Positions 44,655 to 53,852 of a stretch of DNA of 64,000 nucleotides are shown piece after piece. This DNA is from Shewanella sp. 10N.286.48.A6 (GTDB lineage Bacteria > Pseudomonadota > Gammaproteobacteria > Enterobacterales > Shewanellaceae): the NCBI RefSeq assembly GCF_002873135.1, contig NZ_MCVI01000017.1, forward strand, positions 76,191 through 140,190, in the 5' to 3' direction. Each line of letters opens with the position of its first letter. Position 1 is the first letter of the stretch. The notes under the pieces are model-generated. The model had not been told where the DNA came from. It was given only the letters and a program-made list of their open reading frames with translations, and made no database searches. A program made the position numbers and the translations under genes.

Positions 44655-47600
44655 TTAAGGCCTTTGTTGAAAATGGCAGGCTAGCAAGTTTAATGATTGC
44701 CCTGCTATTGGTGGCGGGGTTAGGCGCCATTAGCAGTTTACCCCGCACTGAAGACCCTAACATTACCAACCGCTTTGCTTCGGTGGTGACTCATTACCCC
44801 GGCGCATCGGCTGAGCGAGTGGAAGCTTTGGTCACTGAAGTGTTAGAAAATCAACTGCGCCGCTTAGAAGAATTAAAGCTAGTGCAATCTACCTCGCGCC
44901 CGGGCATTTCCGTTATCCAGTTAGAGCTTAAAGACACGGTAACTGACACAGCTCCGGTTTGGTCTCGAGCCCGTGATTTAGTCGCCGACAGTAAATCTAC
45001 ACTGCCGCTACCGGCGCAAAACAGCATTTTGGATGACCAAACAGGTTACGCCAACACCGCGATTTTAGGCTTAGTGTGGCAAAACGACAGCCCTATTCGA
45101 ACTGACGTACTCAAGCGTTATGCTAAAGAGCTGCAAAGCAAGTTACGGGTACTTAATGGCACTGACTTCGTCAACTTGTCTGGCACCCCAGATGAAGAAA
45201 TTCTGGTTGAGCTTGATGGCAATAAAATCAGTCAACTTAAATTAACTCCCGCTGCTATTGCCGCTATTTTGTCTAATGCTGACAGTAAAATATCAGCTGG
45301 TGAAATCCATAACGCTACCTTTAAAGCGCTGATAGAAGTATCAGGCGAGCTTGATTCAATCACTCGCGTGGGCCAAGTGCCGTTAAAAATTGATACTAAT
45401 GGTCAGATCATTCGCCTAGGTGATGTCGCCAATATTAGCCGTCAACCTAAAACACCTGCCACCAGCATTGCGCTGATTAATGGCGCTGAAGGGGTATTGG
45501 TGTCGGCCCGAATGCTTGACGATAACCGAGTTGATCAATGGCAAGCGCAAGTAAGCCAAGTGGTCGATGACTTTAGCGCTAACTTACCGGCTAACATTCA
45601 AGTGCAATGGCTGTTTGATCAACAAGGCTATACCAGTGTGCGCCTAGGGGATTTAGTCATTAATTTAATCCAAGGCTTTGTGATTATTTTACTGGTACTG
45701 ATGCTCACCCTTGGGCTAAGAAATGCGCTGATTGTGGCATTATCACTGCCGCTAACGGCCTTGTTTACCCTCGCCTGTATGAAGTACACCGGACTGCCCA
45801 TCCACCAAATGTCAGTCACTGGTTTAGTGGTGGCACTGGGGATTATGGTGGATAACGCCATTGTAATTGTTGATGCTATTGCCCAGCGCCGCAAACAAGG
45901 CTTAAGTAAACTTGAAGCCGTGAGTAAAACCTTGCACCACTTATGGCTGCCGCTTGCGGGCTCAACCATTACCACCATGTTGGCCTTTGCTCCGATAGTT
46001 TTAATGCCCGGCGCAGCAGGTGAGTTTGTTGGTGGTATCGCCATTTCAGTGATGTTTGCTCTACTGGGCTCATACTTAATTTCACACACCATCATTGCTG
46101 GTTTGGCGGGGCGTTTTAGCCAAGATAATGCGTCTATGGCGTGGTATCAAAAAGGCATGGCCTTCCCGCGTCTTAGTCATGCTTTTCAAACCAGTTTACG
46201 CATTGGCTTAAAAATACCGGTGATCACCGCTGTGCTGATTGGTATTTTGCCGGTTGTCGGTTTTGTTGCTTCAACTAAAATGACCGAGCAGTTTTTCCCG
46301 CCATCGGATCGGGATATGTTTCAAATTGAAGTGTATTTAGCGCCATATGTGAGCTTAGCCAATACCCGTCAGCAAGTTGAACAAATTGATCAGCGTTTAC
46401 GGGCGCTTGAAGATGTTGAAATGAGCACTTGGGTCATTGGCGGCAATACGCCATCGTTTTATTACAACCTGACCCAGCGCCAACAAGGGGCGGCTAACTA
46501 CGCCCAAGCCATGGTCAAAGTGACCGACTTTGATGCGGCGAATCGACTGATTTTATCGCTACAAGCTGAGTTTGATGATGCTTTTCCCCAAGCGCAAATT
46601 TTAGTGAGAAAACTAGAACAGGGCCCACCATTTAACGCCCCAGTTGAATTACGCATTTACGGGCCATCATTAGATGTATTAACTCAGCTAGGAGAACAGG
46701 CCCGCGGCTTGTTTATGCAAACCAAAGATGTGATCCATACCCGCGCCACCTTAAGTGCAGGCTCACCAAAGGTGTGGATGCAAATCAATGAAGATGCCAG
46801 CTTAATGAGCGGCTTAAGCTTAACTGATATCGCCAAACAAATTGAAATGTCTACCACAGGTATCATAGGCGGCAGTATTTTAGAGCAAACTGAATCGCTA
46901 CCAGTAAGAGTAAGGTTAGCAGATAGCTCAAGAGAGCAAGCCACTCGTTTATCTGAGCTTAATTTACTGTCTAATAATGGCAATATTATTCCGCTGTCAG
47001 CCATTTCCCACAATGAAATCAATGTCAGTCGCGGCGGGATCCCAAGGCGCAATGGCGAGCGGGTTAACACCATTGAAACCTACATTGTCAGTGGCGTACT
47101 GCCCGGAAAAGTACTCAATGATGTTAAAGATAAACTCGCCCAAATTGAGTTGCCAGCGGGTTACCATATCGAGATCGGCGGTGAAAGCGCCAAACGCAAT
47201 GAAGCGGTGGGCAATTTACTGTCAAACATCGTAGTGGTGGTGACCTTATTACTGGCAACAGTGGTGCTGTCTTTTAACTCATTTAGATTAACTGCGATTA
47301 TCTTATTAAGCGCATTTCAATCAGCAGGACTTGGTCTGCTGGCAGTGTATGTGTTTGGGTTTCCGTTTGGCTTTACCGTGATTATCGGCTTATTAGGCCT
47401 AATGGGGCTGGCCATTAATGCCGCTATTGTTATTTTGGCAGAACTTGAAGACATGCCAGAGGCAAGACTTGGCAACCTTGAAACCATCATCAACATTGTT
47501 AGCGGCTGCGGCAGACATATTGGCTCAACCACCATCACCACCATTGGCGGCTTCTTGCCACTGATTATCGCAGGCGGCGGTTTCTGGCCACCCTTTGCAA

Positions 47601-47725
47601 TAGCGATTGCTGGCGGCACCTTACTCACCACCTTGTTATCGTTAATTTGGGTGCCAACTATGTACCTATTATTAATGAAGAAAAAAGCCTTGCAGCAACC
47701 AAGCCTTGAGCCAATAAGCGTCTAA
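44651..47725 (+). CDS. RND-family efflux pump inner-membrane permease
   Basis: The 1024-residue protein shows the AcrB-family plan: TM1, a large periplasmic loop, TM2-6, repeated in the second half. RND motifs include GIMVDNAIVIVDAIAQRR in TM4, where AcrB has two Asp and this protein Asp-Asn, and GLMGLAINAAIVILAELE in TM10. It expels hydrophobic compounds using proton flow. No outer-membrane channel gene follows, so a TolC-like protein encoded elsewhere is likely used. Confidence 0.94.
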   Translation: MIKAFVENGRLASLMIALLLVAGLGAISSLPRTEDPNITNRFASVVTHYPGASAERVEALVTEVLENQLRRLEELKLVQSTSRPGISVIQLELKDTVTDTAPVWSRARDLVADSKSTLPLPAQNSILDDQTGYANTAILGLVWQNDSPIRTDVLKRYAKELQSKLRVLNGTDFVNLSGTPDEEILVELDGNKISQLKLTPAAIAAILSNADSKISAGEIHNATFKALIEVSGELDSITRVGQVPLKIDTNGQIIRLGDVANISRQPKTPATSIALINGAEGVLVSARMLDDNRVDQWQAQVSQVVDDFSANLPANIQVQWLFDQQGYTSVRLGDLVINLIQGFVIILLVLMLTLGLRNALIVALSLPLTALFTLACMKYTGLPIHQMSVTGLVVALGIMVDNAIVIVDAIAQRRKQGLSKLEAVSKTLHHLWLPLAGSTITTMLAFAPIVLMPGAAGEFVGGIAISVMFALLGSYLISHTIIAGLAGRFSQDNASMAWYQKGMAFPRLSHAFQTSLRIGLKIPVITAVLIGILPVVGFVASTKMTEQFFPPSDRDMFQIEVYLAPYVSLANTRQQVEQIDQRLRALEDVEMSTWVIGGNTPSFYYNLTQRQQGAANYAQAMVKVTDFDAANRLILSLQAEFDDAFPQAQILVRKLEQGPPFNAPVELRIYGPSLDVLTQLGEQARGLFMQTKDVIHTRATLSAGSPKVWMQINEDASLMSGLSLTDIAKQIEMSTTGIIGGSILEQTESLPVRVRLADSSREQATRLSELNLLSNNGNIIPLSAISHNEINVSRGGIPRRNGERVNTIETYIVSGVLPGKVLNDVKDKLAQIELPAGYHIEIGGESAKRNEAVGNLLSNIVVVVTLLLATVVLSFNSFRLTAIILLSAFQSAGLGLLAVYVFGFPFGFTVIIGLLGLMGLAINAAIVILAELEDMPEARLGNLETIINIVSGCGRHIGSTTITTIGGFLPLIIAGGGFWPPFAIAIAGGTLLTTLLSLIWVPTMYLLLMKKKALQQPSLEPISV

Positions 47726-47749
47726 TATAAAGGCGGTTATACCTATAAC

Positions 47750-47777
47750 AAAACGGCGCTATTAAGCGCCGTTTTTT
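47750..47777 (+). terminator. Terminator after the RND operon
   Basis: The stem AAAACGGCGC/GCGCCGTTTT with a 6-nt loop is followed by TT and AT-rich sequence. Confidence 0.92.
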
Positions 47778-47803
47778 ATGTTTAATTGTTCTAGGATTTC
47801 GGT

Positions 47804-48374
47804 TCACCATGTAATTTTAAAATGACTTGGGCTTGCTGCCATGACATAGTTTAGGGTGGCAAATTGCTTCATCCGCATTGATGAGTTTTGCGGCACCCCC
47901 CTAATACGTACCAGTAAATACGTACCAGTAAATGCGCACCAGTAAATCAATGGCCTCTTGGGCGGGGTCCATAAAACTGTCGGTTTGATGTATTTCCAGA
48001 TTCAAGAGTGGATACAGCTCTAACAGCTCGGATAAAAAAGGAGAAATATGTAACCGAGCAAAAGCCACTGGCGCGCTAATTTTAACAGTGCCGCGGGGGC
48101 TATCAGCTTTTTGCTCTATCCGCTGAGATACTAAATCATACTGACGGATAATCTCAGCACTGTGCTTAGCAAAAGCAATACCTTCTTCAGTTAATGAAAT
48201 AGCCCGCGTATGACGGTGCAGTAACTTAGTACCGACCTTCTCTTCTAATTGATTCATTTTGCGTGACACTGAAGACGGCGTCATATCTAGCCTGCGAGCA
48301 ACTTCAGAAAAATTGCCAAACTGGTGCGTCATTAAAAACAGTTTTATGTCGAGCAAAGAGACATCGTAGTTCAT
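47804..48374 (-). pseudogene. LysR-type regulator, disrupted and truncated
   Basis: From the ATG at 48374 a normal LysR N-terminus runs about 145 residues (LFLMTHQFGNFSEVARRLDM HTH region, then AIDLLVRI). The frame then enters a 14-bp tandem repeat and stops at 47901 (IYWYVFTGTY). Downstream, after a G-run, another frame continues with GVPQNSSMRMKQFATLNYVM and AASPSHFK, which matches the expected LysR sequence after DLLVRI, before a stop at 47804. The last ~100 residues are absent. The gene upstream of lldE has therefore lost its effector domain. Confidence 0.85.
47905..47948. repeat. 14-bp tandem repeat (three copies) inside the broken LysR gene
   Basis: On the minus strand the unit is TTTACTGGTRCGYA; two copies are identical and one differs at two bases. 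Two extra copies plus a G-run shift the frame between DLLVRI and GVPQNS. Confidence 0.9.
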
Positions 48375-48749
48375 AGCAAGATCCCAAGTTGATACCTTAA
48401 GAGCATAAGCGATAAACACAAAATCGCACACATGAACCAAGGCAAGTGACTTTTGACACTTAAACAACAGTCATCTTGTTAAAACCAAACAGAAATGATC
48501 ATAGAGTAAAATCATCAGGTATTTGGCAAAGCGACTATAAAACCAATTACTTAATTAGCAATGCCCTAACCCTCATCGATTACTTATTGCATTTATGAGA
48601 AAGTAAACCCGCACATTTGCTTTTTTACCTCTACTTTTTGCAAATTTAAAACAGTACATTAATCCTCCTAAATGTCACAGCGCTATTTTTATGACCTTAA
48701 TTAGCGCTGTGACCTATCAGTTACTCTTATTCTTAACAGAGAATATGCT
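48375..48749. other. lldE upstream region
   Basis: This 375-bp AT-rich gap has a sigma-70-like TTGCAA/TAATCC pair near 48640-48665 and a large inverted repeat at 48674-48713 just downstream of it. Confidence 0.5.
48674..48713. promoter_or_regulatory. 12-bp inverted repeat before lldE
   Basis: Perfect arms GTCACAGCGCTA/TAGCGCTGTGAC flank a 16-nt loop, ending 36 nt before the lldE ATG. There is no T-run. It may be an operator pair or an mRNA hairpin controlling the lactate operon. Confidence 0.6.
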
Positions 48750-49493
48750 ATGAAAATTGCACTGTTTATACCTTGTCTCGTCAATCAAATGCTGCCAGAA
48801 GTCGCCGTTGCTACGCTTGAATTATTAGAAAAGCTTGGCCATGAAGTGATATTGCCTTCAGGTCAAACTTGCTGCGGCCAACCGATGACCAACTCAGGCT
48901 GCTTTAACGAAGCAAGAAACACCACCATGAAGCTACTTAACGCTTTTAAAAATGTTGAGTGTGATGCCATTGTTTGCCCTGCTGCATCTTGCTTAGTGGC
49001 TGCCAAAGAAAATTTCCATGAGTTTGACAATAGCCCAGAAGCCCAAAAGGTTATCAGCAAGCTGTATGAACTGACCGAATTTTTACATGACATTGCCCCA
49101 ATTAAGCAATTTTCGAAACCTCTGAATACCAAGGTTAGCCTACAAATGAGCTGTCACGGGATCAGAATGCTGAGTCTTGCCACTCCAAGCGAAAGCATGG
49201 GCAGACAATTTAATAAAGTCGAAGCAGTGCTGCAAAATATTGACGGCTTAACCATTGTCTATCCCGATCGCCGTGATGAGTGCTGCGGCTTTGGCGGCAC
49301 CTTTGCCGTAGACGAAGGCGCAGTATCGGCAAAAATGGGCAAAGATAAAGCCCAAGCCCACGCAGCCACCCAAGCTGAATTTGTTGTGGGGTTTGACCCA
49401 TCATGTTTAATGCACCTTGATGGCATGATCCGCCGCCAACAATTACCGATCCAAACTCGCCATATCGCGCAAATAATTAACTCAGTTCTATAG
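48750..49493 (+). CDS. lldE: LldE, L-lactate oxidation complex subunit (CCG-domain Fe-S protein)
   Basis: The 247-residue protein has two CCG-type cysteine-rich repeats: PSGQTCCGQPMTNSGCFNEA and RRDECCGFGGTFAVDEGAVS, the hallmarks of LldE/LutA. With LldF and LldG it oxidises L-lactate to pyruvate and feeds the quinone pool. It is first in lldEFG, 11 nt before lldF. Confidence 0.95.
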   Translation: MKIALFIPCLVNQMLPEVAVATLELLEKLGHEVILPSGQTCCGQPMTNSGCFNEARNTTMKLLNAFKNVECDAIVCPAASCLVAAKENFHEFDNSPEAQKVISKLYELTEFLHDIAPIKQFSKPLNTKVSLQMSCHGIRMLSLATPSESMGRQFNKVEAVLQNIDGLTIVYPDRRDECCGFGGTFAVDEGAVSAKMGKDKAQAHAATQAEFVVGFDPSCLMHLDGMIRRQQLPIQTRHIAQIINSVL

Positions 49494-49504
49494 GAGGCTT
49501 TGCT

Positions 49505-50887
49505 ATGTCAAACAATCATTCATCTGAAGCGACTCACGCTAGAAAGGCCGACATTTTTTGCCGCGATGAGTCTCGCGTCGATTGGCATTCAAAAGCCTTA
49601 TGGTTACTCAGAGAAAAGCGCGATCGCGCTGCAAAGCAAATTCCTGAGTGGGAAAAATTACGCCAATTAGGTTCTGAAATTAAACTGCATACCTTAAGTA
49701 ACCTTGGCCAATATCTTGAGCAATTTGAAGCTAAATGCCTTGAAAATGGCGTGCAGGTTCATTGGGCTAAAGATGCCGCTGAGCATAATGAAATTGCCCA
49801 TCGTATTTTGGCAAAGCACAATGTCAAAAAGCTGGTCAAATCAAAGTCAATGCTCACTGAAGAGTGTCATTTAAACCCGTACCTTGAAGAGCGCGGCATT
49901 GAAGTTATTGATACCGATTTAGGTGAGCGCATTATTCAGCTTGCCGGTATGCCGCCATCACATATTGTGGTGCCTGCTATTCACATGAAAAAAGAAGAAG
50001 TGGGTGAACTATTTCACCACAAGCTTGGCACCACTGCTGGTGAGTCTGATCCCACTTACCTGACCCGCGCAGCTCGCGCCCATTTAAGAGCGCAATTTTT
50101 ATCTGCTGATGCGGCAATGACAGGGGTCAACATGGCCATTGCCGATCAAGGTGGCGTCATGGTGTGCACCAATGAAGGCAATGCTGATATGGGGGCAAAC
50201 TTACCTGCGCTGCAATTGCATTCTATGGGCATTGATAAAGTCGTGCCCAATTTAGACAGTGCTGGGGTACTATTAAGAACCTTAGCTAGAAATGCCATTG
50301 GCCAACCTATTACCTCTTATTCGTCTTTCTACAACGCGCCAAAGCCAGATGGTGAGATGCACATTATTATTGTTGATAATGGCCGCAGCGCAATGATGCA
50401 AGACAGTATTTTAGCCGAGTCACTGAAGTGTATTCGTTGTGGTGGCTGTTTAAATACCTGCCCTGTGTATCGCCGCTCTGGTGGTTATAGCTATAACTAC
50501 ACCATCCCTGGCCCTATTGGGATTGCAGTAGGCGCGCAGCACGACAAAACGGACTCTATGCCTTGGGGATGTACTCTCTGTGGCAGTTGTAGCTTTGTCT
50601 GCCCAACACAAGTGCCGCTGGATAAAATTATTGCCCGCCACCGCCGCATTAAAGCCGAGCAAAACCGCTTACCTTATGGCAAAAAGCATTACATGCCATT
50701 AGTCGGTAAATTTATGAGTAGTACCACAGCGATGAACTGCTCAATGAGCGCGGCAAGAACATCATTACGTATTTTACCCCATAGCTTATTAAAGCCATTT
50801 TCTGGCGCTTGGGGTAAATACCGCGAATTACCACAGGCACCAAAGTCGAGCTTTGAAGCTTGGTTTAAACGTAATAGAGGCCAATAA
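49505..50887 (+). CDS. lldF: LldF, L-lactate oxidation Fe-S subunit
   Basis: The 460-residue protein has the LUD domain in the first 300 residues (GTTAGESDPTYLTRAARAHL, VCTNEGNADMGANLP) and two 4Fe-4S clusters (CIRCGGCLNTCPVY and CTLCGSCSFVCPTQVP), then a C-terminal helical tail. AGGAGG precedes the ATG. It corresponds to LutB and transfers electrons within the complex. Confidence 0.95.
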   Translation: MSNNHSSEATHARKADIFCRDESRVDWHSKALWLLREKRDRAAKQIPEWEKLRQLGSEIKLHTLSNLGQYLEQFEAKCLENGVQVHWAKDAAEHNEIAHRILAKHNVKKLVKSKSMLTEECHLNPYLEERGIEVIDTDLGERIIQLAGMPPSHIVVPAIHMKKEEVGELFHHKLGTTAGESDPTYLTRAARAHLRAQFLSADAAMTGVNMAIADQGGVMVCTNEGNADMGANLPALQLHSMGIDKVVPNLDSAGVLLRTLARNAIGQPITSYSSFYNAPKPDGEMHIIIVDNGRSAMMQDSILAESLKCIRCGGCLNTCPVYRRSGGYSYNYTIPGPIGIAVGAQHDKTDSMPWGCTLCGSCSFVCPTQVPLDKIIARHRRIKAEQNRLPYGKKHYMPLVGKFMSSTTAMNCSMSAARTSLRILPHSLLKPFSGAWGKYRELPQAPKSSFEAWFKRNRGQ

Positions 50888-50888
50888 T

Positions 50889-51455
50889 ATGTCCAGTAAA
50901 AATACCATTTTGGCAGCATTGCAAAAATCTGCCGTGGCAACAGCCACTATGCCAGTTATCGATATCCCATTACGAGATATGGACTTAGTCAGTGCATTTA
51001 ACACTAACCTCAGCGCCGTTGCCGGTAAACTGATTCAACAAGGTGGTATTGCTGCCTTAAACAGCTATACCCATGAGCTGATCAGCCAAGGTAAACAAGT
51101 GTTATCAATGGTTGATGGCGTCAGCGGCAACCGTCAGCAGCCTGACACTGCCCATGCGATGCAAGACATTGACTTTACCGTACTGAAAGGCGAGATAGCA
51201 GTAGCTGAAAATGGCGCAATTTGGGTATCGTTACCCCAAAGCCATCGAGTGACGCCGTTTATCTGTGAAAACCTGATTATCACCATTGCTGCCGATGACA
51301 TAGTACAAGACATGCATCAAGCGATGAAGTTAATTAATAGTGCTGTACCGTCATTTGGGGTGTTTATTGCAGGCCCTTCAAAGACAGCCGATATTGAGCA
51401 AGCCTTAGTCGTCGGTGCCCATGGGGCTTGTAGTTTAGATGTTTACTTAGTTTAA
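50889..51455 (+). CDS. lldG: LldG, L-lactate oxidation complex subunit (LUD domain)
   Basis: The 188-residue LUD-domain protein corresponds to LutC, with AENGAIWVSLPQSHRVTPFI and VFIAGPSKTADIEQALVVGA HG near the C-terminus. The frame is open to 50853, but the ATG at 50889, 1 nt after the lldF stop with AGAGG upstream, is the likely start. No lactate permease or D-lactate dehydrogenase gene is adjacent here. Confidence 0.92.
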   Translation: MSSKNTILAALQKSAVATATMPVIDIPLRDMDLVSAFNTNLSAVAGKLIQQGGIAALNSYTHELISQGKQVLSMVDGVSGNRQQPDTAHAMQDIDFTVLKGEIAVAENGAIWVSLPQSHRVTPFICENLIITIAADDIVQDMHQAMKLINSAVPSFGVFIAGPSKTADIEQALVVGAHGACSLDVYLV

Positions 51456-51505
51456 GTATCTATCGACAAACTACACCCTGTTTTTGGCTAGCAACAGTTC
51501 AGTTG

Positions 51506-52399
51506 CTAGCCAAATATAGAGGCTGACTTTGACAACATAAAATCTAAAAACAATTGTACTTTTAGTGGCTGATGACTGCGCTGATGGTATAACAGCGAAA
51601 TACGCCGCGTCTCACCCTGCCACTGAGGTAGCACTGGCACTAACGCCCCAGATGCCACTTCTTGCTCAACAAACTTAGTGGGACCATACATGATCCCCGC
51701 TCCTGCTACAGTTGCTTTCACCGCGCCGTGAATATCCGATAAGGTCAGTTTTGCCGGGCCCTCATAGTAAAACTCCCCCAACTGTTTATGAATTAAAACC
51801 CAATTAAACAGCGGCCACATTTTTACTAAATTATGCTCAACTAGCTGCTTAGGATGGCTCACTGCTGCCGCTTTGTCTAAATAACTAGGCGCGGCAAACA
51901 AACCATAATGCAGCACCCCAAATAACTTAGACACCCAAGATGAATCTGGCTGCGCTCCGCCTACAATGGCGACATCAACACCTTCATCAATTAAATCAAT
52001 GGTCTGGTTATTTTGGCTAATGTGCAATTGAATATCAGGATACGCGATAGAAAACTCGGTTATCGCTTCCATCAGCAACATCGAGGTAATAGAAATTGGC
52101 GTAGCTAAACGCAGGGTACCTTCGGGCTTCGCTTTCGATGGATGGTTTAGCACATCAAGTTGCGCTATCACCCCTTGATAGCGTTCAAACAATGCCCCGC
52201 CTTCTTCTGTTAAGCGAATTCGCCGAGTACTACGCATAATCAGCTGCGTATTAAGGTGGGCTTCAAGCTTCGAAATTTTGCGGCTTACGGTAGCCACAGG
52301 CATTTGCAGCTCTTTGGCCACTTGAGTAAAACTACCCGCATTGACTAAATGCACAAACAAATGGATTAGCGCAATCTCGGCACCGGCATTATTGGACAT
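51506..52399 (-). CDS. LysR-type transcriptional regulator
   Basis: The 297-residue protein has the N-terminal HTH (AGSFTQVAKELQMPVATVSR) and a full effector-binding domain (LRLATPISITSMLLMEAITE, GVDVAIVGG, VKATVAGAGIMYGPTKFVEQ). It converges on lldG. It may control neighbouring genes or lld, but nothing shows that. The effector is unknown. Confidence 0.9.
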   Translation of the reverse strand: MSNNAGAEIALIHLFVHLVNAGSFTQVAKELQMPVATVSRKISKLEAHLNTQLIMRSTRRIRLTEEGGALFERYQGVIAQLDVLNHPSKAKPEGTLRLATPISITSMLLMEAITEFSIAYPDIQLHISQNNQTIDLIDEGVDVAIVGGAQPDSSWVSKLFGVLHYGLFAAPSYLDKAAAVSHPKQLVEHNLVKMWPLFNWVLIHKQLGEFYYEGPAKLTLSDIHGAVKATVAGAGIMYGPTKFVEQEVASGALVPVLPQWQGETRRISLLYHQRSHQPLKVQLFLDFMLSKSASIFG

Positions 52400-52529
52400 A
52401 TCAACTCTCTGGTAGCGAAATAACTATTGTAATAAAAAGTCCCTCTGTCACCTAGTGGGTTATGGGCCTTATTGGGGAAATAATGAGAATCAGCAGCCTA
52501 CTAATTTAGAACAAGGAAAAAACAATAAA

Positions 52530-52709
52530 AAACCTGCGCTTGTCTATTCAAAGGGATGCCACACTGCTGTTTCGGGCCATATATAATCTATTAGAAAACG
52601 CCACTAAATACGCAGGCGTTAATGCCGCCATTAACGTTGAGCTAACCGCCAACGGTTTTATCATTAGTGATAACGGCCCAGGTATTTCTGATAGCGAGAA
52701 AGACAAGGT
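52530..52709 (+). pseudogene. Histidine kinase ATPase-domain remnant
   Basis: About 60 codons encode a kinase N box and G1 region (LLFRAIYNLLENATKYAG, FIISDNGPGISDSEKDKVF). Dimerisation and phospho-acceptor regions are missing, and the reading stops at 52749 after a junction with unrelated sequence. A stop lies in frame just upstream (52507). Confidence 0.8.
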
Positions 52710-52976
52710 GTTTCAGCCAAACAGGGAATGCAAACCAGTGAGCAGTTAAGTCAAATCACAGCCAGTATTGGTGAACTTGCCACTTTCTCTAGCAGTATCG
52801 CTAGCGCCACAGAGCAGCAAAGCGCCGTTGCTGATGAAATCACCCGCAACTTGCATCAGATGTCGTCCCTTGCCAATGAAGGGCAAGAGCGCGCCGGAGA
52901 AACCGTTGAAGTCGCTGACAGGCTAACAGCGCTAGCAGGAGAGCTAAAAACCAAGATTAACTTCTTTAAAATTTAA
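52710..52976 (+). pseudogene. Chemoreceptor (MCP) C-terminal remnant
   Basis: The frame encodes the last ~85 residues of an MCP signalling domain (MQTSEQLSQITASIGELATF, SATEQQSAVADEITRNLHQM). The N-terminal sensor and the signalling tip are absent. It abuts the kinase remnant in another frame, near TTTCAGCC, so a deletion has fused two former genes. Its original terminator survives. Confidence 0.8.
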
Positions 52977-53017
52977 TCATTTGTTTGTAATAAAAGATTG
53001 TTAACTCAGGTCGTTAT

Positions 53018-53050
53018 AAGGGGCATGAACGGTAAAGTTCATGCCCCTTT
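53018..53050 (+). terminator. Terminator after the MCP remnant
   Basis: A 13-bp stem (AAGGGGCATGAAC/GTTCATGCCCCTT) with a 6-nt loop is followed by TATTT. It is a relic of the full MCP gene. Confidence 0.88.
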
Positions 53051-53104
53051 ATTTGATAATGAGGTTACGATTAACTACCACTTTAATGACAGAACAGGTA
53101 CAGA

Positions 53105-53587
53105 ATGAAAAAACGCACCGTTATCGCACTACTTTCAACCCATGCACTCGTACTCGCCATTGGCTTTGGCGCGGGCATTTATACCTTACCTATTCTTACT
53201 GCACCAGATGCACCAAGTCGCGAGCAAGTGCAGTCAATTGACTCAGTGCAACGCTTTACAGGTCAATTCAGCCGTAACCTCAAAGATAGCGACGCATTGC
53301 ATTGGGGCGAAGGCAAAGTGACCCTAGGCGATGAATTTATTGCACTGAATGGCAAGCTGTCACCAGGTCCTGACTTTAAAGTGTATTTGGCCAAAGAGTT
53401 TGTAGAAACAGAAGCGGATTTTAACCGTTTAAAATCAACGATGGTGCAAGTTGCCGATATCAAAACCTTCGACAATTTCTTAGTGCCAATACCAAAAGAG
53501 GTGGATATCGCAACTTACAACACCATCATTATTTGGTGTGAAAGCTTTGGTCAGTTTATTACCGCAGCCCAGTACCAGTCTATTTAA
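53105..53587 (+). CDS. DM13-domain membrane-anchored protein
   Basis: The 160-residue protein has an N-terminal membrane segment (ALVLAIGFGAGIYTLPIL) and a DM13 domain: GKVTLGDEFIALNGKLSPGP, DFKVYLAKEFVETEADFN, NTIIIWCESFGQFITAAQY with the conserved Cys. DM13 has been proposed to have a redox or electron-transfer role; this is not proven. It is monocistronic. Confidence 0.85.
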   Translation: MKKRTVIALLSTHALVLAIGFGAGIYTLPILTAPDAPSREQVQSIDSVQRFTGQFSRNLKDSDALHWGEGKVTLGDEFIALNGKLSPGPDFKVYLAKEFVETEADFNRLKSTMVQVADIKTFDNFLVPIPKEVDIATYNTIIIWCESFGQFITAAQYQSI

Positions 53588-53668
53588 GCGCTTTAAAAAC
53601 GATAACTCATTCAACCTTTGTAAGCTTGCTTCCCTTATTTCACCCATCAGCTAATTTTAAACAATAAA

Positions 53669-53691
53669 AAACCCTGCACTAGGCAGGGTTT
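53669..53691. terminator. Terminator between the DM13 gene and cydX
   Basis: The stem AAACCCTGC/GCAGGGTTT with a 5-nt loop carries a T6 run on the minus strand, ending cydABX. It may also end the DM13 gene. Confidence 0.88.
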
Positions 53692-53713
53692 GATATTTTA
53701 CAACTTAAAACAC

Positions 53714-53839
53714 TTACTTATTTTTAGCTTCAGACTCGCTAATACGGTCTAAGTTTTCAGTGTTTTCAAGCCAAAGCGCATTAATGATGCCAAAAGCACA
53801 GGCCAGTAATACACCTAAAATCCAAGCGAAATACCACAT
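53714..53839 (-). CDS. cydX: CydX, small subunit of cytochrome bd oxidase
   Basis: This 41-residue ORF starts MWYFAWILGVLLACAFGIIN and continues ALWLENTE, the CydX signature: a single membrane helix with the conserved WY..W.LG pattern and a polar tail. GGAG lies 7 nt before the ATG. It is 13 nt downstream of cydB. CydX stabilises the CydAB haem centres. Confidence 0.96.
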   Translation of the reverse strand: MWYFAWILGVLLACAFGIINALWLENTENLDRISESEAKNK

Positions 53840-53852
53840 AATGGCTCCTTAA

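Noticed and set aside
45628..46095. 155-codon minus ORF inside the RND permease gene
   Set aside because: Antisense shadow of conserved transmembrane coding sequence.
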